Below are positions 59,613 to 64,000 of a stretch of DNA of 64,000 bases, one piece after another; position 1 is the first letter of the stretch, and every line of letters begins with the position of its first letter. The stretch lies in the NCBI RefSeq assembly GCF_000739915.1, contig NZ_BBJT01000002.1, forward strand, positions 788,568-852,567, written 5' to 3'. A model generated the notes under the pieces. It searched no databases and was not told the origin of the DNA. It was given only the letters and a program-made list of their open reading frames with translations. Made by a program: the position numbers and the translations under genes. This stretch comes from Paenibacillus chitinolyticus NBRC 15660 (GTDB lineage Bacteria > Bacillota > Bacilli > Paenibacillales > NBRC-103111).

Positions 59613-59705
59613 GCGCGGACGGGCATGGACGAGCCCGGAACCTTCGTACGGGACCTGCATAAGCTGTAGCAGTACAGGATGTAAGCCCAAGACGGAGGGA
59701 TTCCC

Positions 59706-61109
59706 GTGAATGTGGAACTGATGGGACTGCATGTCGTTTATGTATGTTTTATTGCCCTTATTATCGGGTTTATGCTGTTTCGTAAAGATACGACGCCGGT
59801 TTGCCTGATCGGCATTTTCTTGCTGGGCCTCGCCGCTACCGGCTCGCTTCCCCAATCGGTCGGAGGCATTTTCACAAGCCTCATCTATGCCATGAAAGAG
59901 CTTCTGCCGACCATACTCGTCATCTCGGTCATCGTCGGCATGAGCCAGGTTCTCTCGTTGTCCGGCGTCAGCGACACGATGATTTCCCCCGCGGCGAAGC
60001 TTATCCGCAGCCCCGGAGCGGCCTTCTGGATCATCGGTATCGTCATGATGACCGTTTCCTGGTTTTTCTGGCCGTCGCCGGCCGTGGCGTTGATCGGGGC
60101 CGTGTTACTCCCGGCGGCGGTCCGGGCCGGTCTGCCGGCTATGGGGGCGGCCGTGGCCATGAACTTGTTCGGCCACGGCATCGCGCTTTCCGGCGACTAC
60201 GTCATCCAGGCCGCCCCGAAGCTGACCGCCGACGCCGCCGGGCTACCCGTCGGCAGCGTCATGGAAGCTTCCATCCCGCTCGTCGCCGTGATGGGAGCGG
60301 TCACGACCGCGACCGCTTTCTGGTTCCTGCGGCGCGATTTGAGAAGCGGCGCTTTGAAACCGGAAAGCGCTATCAAGCCACCGGCCCCCGTCATCGGGGG
60401 CACATCTTCCGGCGGGAAGCTGCTGTCCGGCAGGCGGCGCCTGCTTCTCGCTGTCGCGATTCCCCTGCTGTTCGCGGCCGACATTGCGGCCATGTTCAAG
60501 CTGAACCTGCAGGGAGGGGAAGCGACCGCTCTGATCGGCGGGACGGCCGCCCTGATCCTGCTGCTCGTCTCGCTCATGGCGCACCGCGGGGGCGGGTTCG
60601 GTAAAACGACCGCTTACCTGGTGGACGGGTTTCATTTCGGCTTTAAGGTATTCGGTCCCGTCATTCCGATTGCGGCCTTCTTTTACCTCGGCGACGCGGC
60701 TCTTACCGAACTGTACGGGCATGTCCTCCCGGCCTCCTCGCACGGGATCGTGAACGATCTCGGGCTGGCGCTGGCCCAGACTGTGCCCGTCCATCCGGCC
60801 GCAAGCGCCGTCACGCTGACAGCCGTGGGCGCCATCACCGGGCTGGACGGGTCGGGCTTCTCCGGCATCTCACTCGCCGGCTCGGTCGCCAGCCTGTTCT
60901 CCTCCGCCCTCGGCGCGGGAGCCGCTACCTTGACGGCTCTCGGCCAGGTGGCCGCCATCTGGGTCGGAGGCGGCACGCTCATCCCGTGGGCGCTCATTCC
61001 CGCCGCCGCCATCTGCGGTGTCGATCCTTTCGAGCTGGCCCGGCGGAACCTGAAGCCGGTGATGATCGGCCTGGCCGTCACAACCGTCTTCGCGATGTTT
61101 CTGATCTGA
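59706..61109 (+). CDS. Multi-pass permease of the ion transporter superfamily
   Basis: The 467-residue protein has about 11-12 membrane segments arranged as two related halves, with a re-entrant-like SPAVALIGAVLLPAAVRAGLP and a second-half TGLDGSGFSGISLAG. The layout resembles the GntP/CitMHS/DctM ion transporter superfamily, which moves organic anions. It starts at GTG 59706 after GGAGG. No catabolic gene is adjacent, so the substrate is unknown. The second half is notably GC-rich. Confidence 0.7.
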   Translation: MNVELMGLHVVYVCFIALIIGFMLFRKDTTPVCLIGIFLLGLAATGSLPQSVGGIFTSLIYAMKELLPTILVISVIVGMSQVLSLSGVSDTMISPAAKLIRSPGAAFWIIGIVMMTVSWFFWPSPAVALIGAVLLPAAVRAGLPAMGAAVAMNLFGHGIALSGDYVIQAAPKLTADAAGLPVGSVMEASIPLVAVMGAVTTATAFWFLRRDLRSGALKPESAIKPPAPVIGGTSSGGKLLSGRRRLLLAVAIPLLFAADIAAMFKLNLQGGEATALIGGTAALILLLVSLMAHRGGGFGKTTAYLVDGFHFGFKVFGPVIPIAAFFYLGDAALTELYGHVLPASSHGIVNDLGLALAQTVPVHPAASAVTLTAVGAITGLDGSGFSGISLAGSVASLFSSALGAGAATLTALGQVAAIWVGGGTLIPWALIPAAAICGVDPFELARRNLKPVMIGLAVTTVFAMFLI

Positions 61110-61189
61110 TCCGGCGGAGAACATGCGGTACTCAGGATGCGCGTCAGCCACGGCCGTGTTCCATGCAGACCCTTTCCAGCGTCGCTCTT

Positions 61190-61310
61190 GCTTGGTTCTT
61201 GCTTCGTTCTTGCTTCGTTCTTGCTTCGTTCTAGCTTCGTTCTAGCTTCGTTCTAGCTTCGTTCTAGCTTCGTTCTAGCTTCGTTCTGGCTTGGTTCCTG
61301 CCTGGTTCTT
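61190..61310 (+). repeat. Eleven tandem copies of an 11-bp unit
   Basis: The unit GCTTCGTTCTA repeats head to tail 11 times. Copies 2-3 end in TT, copies 4-8 are identical, and the outer copies drift (GCTTGGTTCTT, GCTTGGTTCCT, GCCTGGTTCTT). Because 11 is not a multiple of three, no frame is conserved, so it is non-coding. It lies between the permease and the ArsR gene. Confidence 0.9.
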
Positions 61311-61398
61311 GCTTGGCATTCGCTGCCTTTCTCGGCTTTTTCCACCTTCTTACCGCGCTCAAGGATTCCCCTGCATCCTTCGGCAGCAAGAACGGTAT

Positions 61399-61779
61399 CT
61401 AACGTCCGGTAGAGGCTCCGCCTTCGCAAGGCAGCCCTTCGCCCTCTTCCCTGCCCGCCGCATCCGGCGGGCATTCTTTTTCGAATGCCGCTATAAGATC
61501 TTTCATGAGCTTCATGGCCGCTCCCGCATCCAGCGCATAATATTTTTCCGTGCCCTGCTGACGGATCGTTACGATCTCCGCCTGCTTGAGCAGTTTGAGG
61601 TGGTGGGAAATGGCCGGTCTCGACAGGTGCGAATGCTCCGTGATGCTTTTGACGTTCATGGGCCCGTGTTTGCCGAGCAGCAGAATAATCTGCTGTCTAG
61701 CCGGATCTCCCAAAGTCCGGAACAAATTCGTACACTGCTCAAAATACTCCATCGTAGTCATTTCTGTTGTTCCGCTCAT
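61399..61779 (-). CDS. ArsR/SmtB-family regulator
   Basis: The 126-residue protein has the ArsR winged helix: LFRTLGDPARQQIILLLGKHGPMNVKSITEHSHLSRPAISHHLKLLKQAEIVTIRQQGTEKYYAL. The metal Cys pair ELCVCDL in helix 3 is absent, so it is not a classic As/Cd sensor. Late cysteines (KECPPD, LPCEGG) in a low-complexity tail are unlikely to be sensory. It follows the quinone reductase gene by 53 bp on the same strand and probably represses that operon. Confidence 0.88.
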   Translation of the reverse strand: MSGTTEMTTMEYFEQCTNLFRTLGDPARQQIILLLGKHGPMNVKSITEHSHLSRPAISHHLKLLKQAEIVTIRQQGTEKYYALDAGAAMKLMKDLIAAFEKECPPDAAGREEGEGLPCEGGASTGR

Positions 61780-61832
61780 ACGATCACATCTTTCTTCATC
61801 GATGCGGCCGGAAGGGATGCGGGAGAGGACGC

Positions 61833-62429
61833 CTAGATCAGCTTGCGGCCGAGGTTCTCGGCCTTGTCCAGCCAGGATTCCCGCTTGGCCGCCGTGGATA
61901 ATTTAAGCGATCCGAGCGTTGTCACGCGTACCGGCTTAAATCCGCTGAATTCGAGGGTCCCCTTCTTCATCGCCTTATGGCCGGGGCTTCCGCTTATAGT
62001 CTGATAATACCATACCGGAGTGTCCATCGTCACAATGAGGCGGGCGCTCTTCCCCTTAAGCAGTTTTTCCCAGGCGAATGAGTCCTTGCTCTTGTACTTA
62101 AAAGCGAAGCCCGGTAGAAATACCCGGTCGATCAGCCCTTTGAGAAGAGCTGGCATGGTCCACCACCAGGTCGGATAGACGAACACGACGTGGTCGGCCC
62201 AGCGGATCGACTCCTGGATTCCAAGCAGATCGGACTCCAGCTCCGTCCGCTTTCTGTACCCGTAAGCCAAATTCGGATTGAATTCGAGATCGCTGATCTG
62301 CACAAAACGAATTTCCGCTCCGGCTGCGGCCGCCCCCTTGCGGTACGATTCCGCCAAAGCGGTGCAGTAGCTCTCCCGGTCGGGATGTCCTTGAATGATT
62401 AAAACGCGTGACGGTGCCTGTGTTGTCAT
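61833..62429 (-). CDS. NAD(P)H dehydrogenase (quinone), flavodoxin-fold
   Basis: The 198-residue protein has the NQO/MdaB fold: RVLIIQGHPDRESYCTALAESYRKGAAAAG, WADHVVFVYPTWWWTMPALLKGLIDRVFLPGFAFKY, and the FAD/quinone text TMDTPVWYY. Such enzymes reduce quinones with NAD(P)H by two electrons. ATG 62429 has GGAGG upstream. It is first in a pair with an ArsR-type repressor. Confidence 0.88.
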   Translation of the reverse strand: MTTQAPSRVLIIQGHPDRESYCTALAESYRKGAAAAGAEIRFVQISDLEFNPNLAYGYRKRTELESDLLGIQESIRWADHVVFVYPTWWWTMPALLKGLIDRVFLPGFAFKYKSKDSFAWEKLLKGKSARLIVTMDTPVWYYQTISGSPGHKAMKKGTLEFSGFKPVRVTTLGSLKLSTAAKRESWLDKAENLGRKLI

Positions 62430-62468
62430 AAGAAGAAACCTCCATCTGATCATTAATTCAGTTCGTAT

Positions 62469-62484
62469 GTTTAAGTATTTAAAC
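62469..62484. promoter_or_regulatory. Palindrome GTTTAA-N4-TTAAAC, candidate ArsR operator
   Basis: Perfect 6-bp arms, with another TTTAAAC half-site at 62486-62492, lie about 40-60 bp before the quinone reductase gene. Its own regulator is the likely ligand. Confidence 0.4.
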
Positions 62485-62547
62485 CTTTAAACCAAAGATA
62501 AGCCCCGTTTCATTATTTGTCAATCAAAAATCATGGCTGATGAATCC

Positions 62548-62578
62548 GCAACAAAAAAAGCCTTCATGCGAAGGCTTA
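62548..62578 (-). terminator. Terminator after the gene remnant
   Basis: On the minus strand AAGCCTTC-GCAT-GAAGGCTTTTTTT; the stem overlaps the stop codon of the remnant. Confidence 0.8.
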
Positions 62579-62719
62579 AGAATTCTCGTAAATTTTCCGG
62601 TATTTTTCATTGAAAGCGTCGATCCAATCCCCATTAATCGGCCCGTTTTTAATTTCATACAAGCGGTCCGTCAAAACATAAACGGTATTGTTATTTGCGT
62701 AATCAAAATCCTTTCGGCT
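62576..62719 (-). pseudogene. Remnant of a small gene without a start codon
   Basis: A minus-strand frame of 47 codons (stop at 62576) reads KDFDYANNNTVYVLTDRL and then YEIKNGPINGDWIDAFNEKYRKIYENS, convincing as a folded protein tail. No ATG, GTG or TTG is placed to start it; an AAAGGA lies just before the DFDY part, and a TAA closes the frame at 62720. A strong terminator follows at once. It is either a decayed gene, a frameshift, or one with a non-standard start. Confidence 0.45.
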
Positions 62720-62765
62720 TTATCGCTCGCGAGTTCGAATTCGGACGATAAAACCCTTTGAAACA

Positions 62766-62796
62766 AACAAAAAAACCGCGCATGCGCGCGGCTTTC
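62766..62796 (-). terminator. Terminator after ung
   Basis: On the minus strand CCGCGCGCATGCGCGG followed by seven T; about 80 bases after the ung stop. Confidence 0.8.
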
Positions 62797-62872
62797 GAAT
62801 GACGAATTCGTCGGATAAACTTGCCTTGTATAAACCAAAAATCTAAAAGTGCACGTTTCATGCCGCTCCCGT

Positions 62873-63544
62873 TTATTCCGGAAGACACCAGTCAATCGGC
62901 TCGATTCCCTGCTCCCGAAGCCATGCGTTGGCTTTCGAATAAGGCTTGCTGCCGAAAAATCCCCGGTGGGCGGAAAGCGGACTCGGATGAGGAGCTTTGA
63001 TGACGCCGTGCCGGTTCAAGTCGATCAGCTGCGTTTTGGACTGCGCGTGGCTTCCCCACAAAATAAAAAGAACGGGGGTCTCTTTGCGGTTCAGCGTTTC
63101 GATGACTTTATCCGTAAAAAGCTCCCAGCCTTTTCCTTTGTGGGAATTCGCTTCACCGGCCCTCACGGTCAGCACCGTGTTCAGAAGGAGCACCCCCTGG
63201 TCGGCCCAATGCTTCAAATACCCCGTGCCCGGGAGAGGACAGCCGATATCGTCCTTCATTTCCTTGAACATGTTTTTGAGCGACGGAGGGGCGGGTACGC
63301 CCGGTTTGACGGAAAAGCTCAAGCCGTGAGCCTGACCCGGTCCGTGATAAGGGTCCTGCCCCAGAATAACCGCCTTCACATCCTTAAACGCCGTATAATG
63401 CAGGGCATTGAAAATATTGTGCATCTCGGGATAGATCGTCCGCTCCGCGTATTCCTGCTTCAAAAACTCCCTGAGCTTCAGATAGTATGGTTTCTCGAAT
63501 TCCTCCGACAGTAATTCTGCCCAGTCATTCTTCAAGATCGTCAT
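62873..63544 (-). CDS. ung: Uracil-DNA glycosylase
   Basis: The 223-residue family 1 UDG has the water-activating motif [17 protein letters not shown] (catalytic Asp64), the uracil-binding [23 protein letters not shown], and the DNA-intercalation loop [24 protein letters not shown] with its His. It removes uracil from DNA to start base excision repair. ATG 63544 is 16 bp after the stop of the topB-like gene upstream on the same strand, so they may be cotranscribed. Confidence 0.96.
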   Translation of the reverse strand: MTILKNDWAELLSEEFEKPYYLKLREFLKQEYAERTIYPEMHNIFNALHYTAFKDVKAVILGQDPYHGPGQAHGLSFSVKPGVPAPPSLKNMFKEMKDDIGCPLPGTGYLKHWADQGVLLLNTVLTVRAGEANSHKGKGWELFTDKVIETLNRKETPVLFILWGSHAQSKTQLIDLNRHGVIKAPHPSPLSAHRGFFGSKPYSKANAWLREQGIEPIDWCLPE

Positions 63545-63560
63545 CGCTTATGTCTCCTTC

Positions 63561-64000
63561 CTATTCCTCCGTTTCCAGTCTTCCGGTAGACGGATCTGCA
63601 AGAACCAGCCGGGCCGAAACTTCCTCTCCGCCCTGCCGTTCCAGTTTGAGCTTGGCCGTTTTTCCTTTTTCCAGCAGTGCTTTCACCTGGGCATCCGTCA
63701 AGCTCCGTCCGAAGCTTTCCTTCCAGATGACGAAGGTGCAGCCAGTCTTGTAATGCGAACAGCCATATCCTTTCTTACCCATAAAAATGGTTCCGCCGCA
63801 GCCGGGCCGAGGACAAGCGCCAACCACACGCGGCCCGTCCGCCGGTTTAGCCGCAGCAGAGGCACCCGGGCCTGCCGCTTGTCCCGCGGAGGCTCCGCGG
63901 GAGCGCTGGCCGGCAGCTTGGCCCGCTGTGGTCCGGGAGCTGCGCCCGGATGCCTGCCCTTCGGCCCCCGCCGTCTCCCGCACGGGCGCCTGTCCCGCGC
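63561..64000 (-). CDS. topB: DNA topoisomerase III, C-terminal part (5' part outside window)
   Basis: The open frame enters from the right edge with no stop. The last 80 residues carry the topoisomerase zinc-ribbon-like end: CPRPGCGGTIFMGKKGYGCSHYKTGC, FVIWKESFGRSLTDAQVKALLEKGKTAKL, typical of TopB of Firmicutes. Before it is a low-complexity linker of at least 60 residues rich in A, G, Q, S and R. TopB decatenates and relaxes DNA through an active-site Tyr that lies outside the window. An internal GTG at 63983 is not a real start. Confidence 0.82.
   Translation of the reverse strand, partial: AGQAPVRETAGAEGQASGRSSRTTAGQAAGQRSRGASAGQAAGPGASAAAKPADGPRVVGACPRPGCGGTIFMGKKGYGCSHYKTGCTFVIWKESFGRSLTDAQVKALLEKGKTAKLKLERQGGEEVSARLVLADPSTGRLETEE

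Noticed and set aside
61190..61310. Tandem repeats as a CRISPR array
   Set aside because: Units are 11 bp, directly adjacent and without spacers; no cas gene is present.
1..64000. Prophage, IS element or integrated plasmid
   Set aside because: No transposase, integrase, capsid, terminase or att-like repeat was found; gene content is housekeeping and transport.

Overview
The window looks like chromosome of a spore-forming, low-to-mid GC Gram-positive of the Paenibacillaceae (Paenibacillus-like). The grounds are GGAGG-type ribosome sites with frequent TTG and GTG starts, SAM-I and TPP riboswitches acting through intrinsic terminators, a YpdA-type bacillithiol disulfide reductase, YesM/YesN plus LplB/LplC-type sugar transport, a B. 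subtilis-like gnt operator and a DinR/LexA-type SOS box. This is inference from gene families; no 16S or other marker lies in the window. I see no rRNA, tRNA, CRISPR array, insertion sequence or prophage.

Layout. 1-3.1 kb: extradiol dioxygenase-like gene (cut by the window edge), its divergent HxlR regulator, an Rrf2 regulator, azlCD and a MarR regulator. 3.2-9.1 kb: a MarR-linked drug exporter, a multi-PAS hybrid histidine kinase, a PIG-L deacetylase and small proteins. 9.1-14.2 kb: M29 aminopeptidase, SulP transporter, bacillithiol disulfide reductase, a helical protein of unknown role. 14.4-27.8 kb: a sugar locus with secreted GH85 endo-beta-N-acetylglucosaminidase, oligosaccharide ABC importer, YesM/YesN two-component system and divergent GH38 alpha-mannosidase. 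Together these form a plausible high-mannose N-glycan harvesting system. 28-31.6 kb: esterase, then a SAM-riboswitch metNPQ operon. 31.7-38.8 kb: sugar epimerase and oxidoreductase pair, then a gluconate regulon (gntK, gntP, gntR, 6-phosphogluconate dehydrogenase) with GntR-type operators and cre-like sites. 39.2-41.2 kb: an SOS-like promoter driving a 99-residue orphan, facing tag, then a TatD hydrolase. 41.3-44.5 kb: TPP-riboswitch thiamine/HMP transport operon. 44.5-49.2 kb: patatin, then mntABCD with several MntR-like palindromes. 49.5-54.4 kb: small proteins, udk, a transporter, a NadD-like protein without its N-terminal motif, and a second M29 aminopeptidase. 54.6-59.5 kb: a divergent IF-3 paralogue, a membrane-anchored L,D-transpeptidase, PH-domain and DUF3900-like proteins. 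59.7-64 kb: a permease, an 11-bp minisatellite, an ArsR/quinone-reductase pair, a decayed small gene, ung and the 3' end of topB.

Most of the window is ordinary chromosomal backbone. The points most worth a second look are the N-glycan locus, the LexA-controlled orphan, the stand-alone IF-3 paralogue, and several small genes or remnants backed by ribosome sites and terminators.
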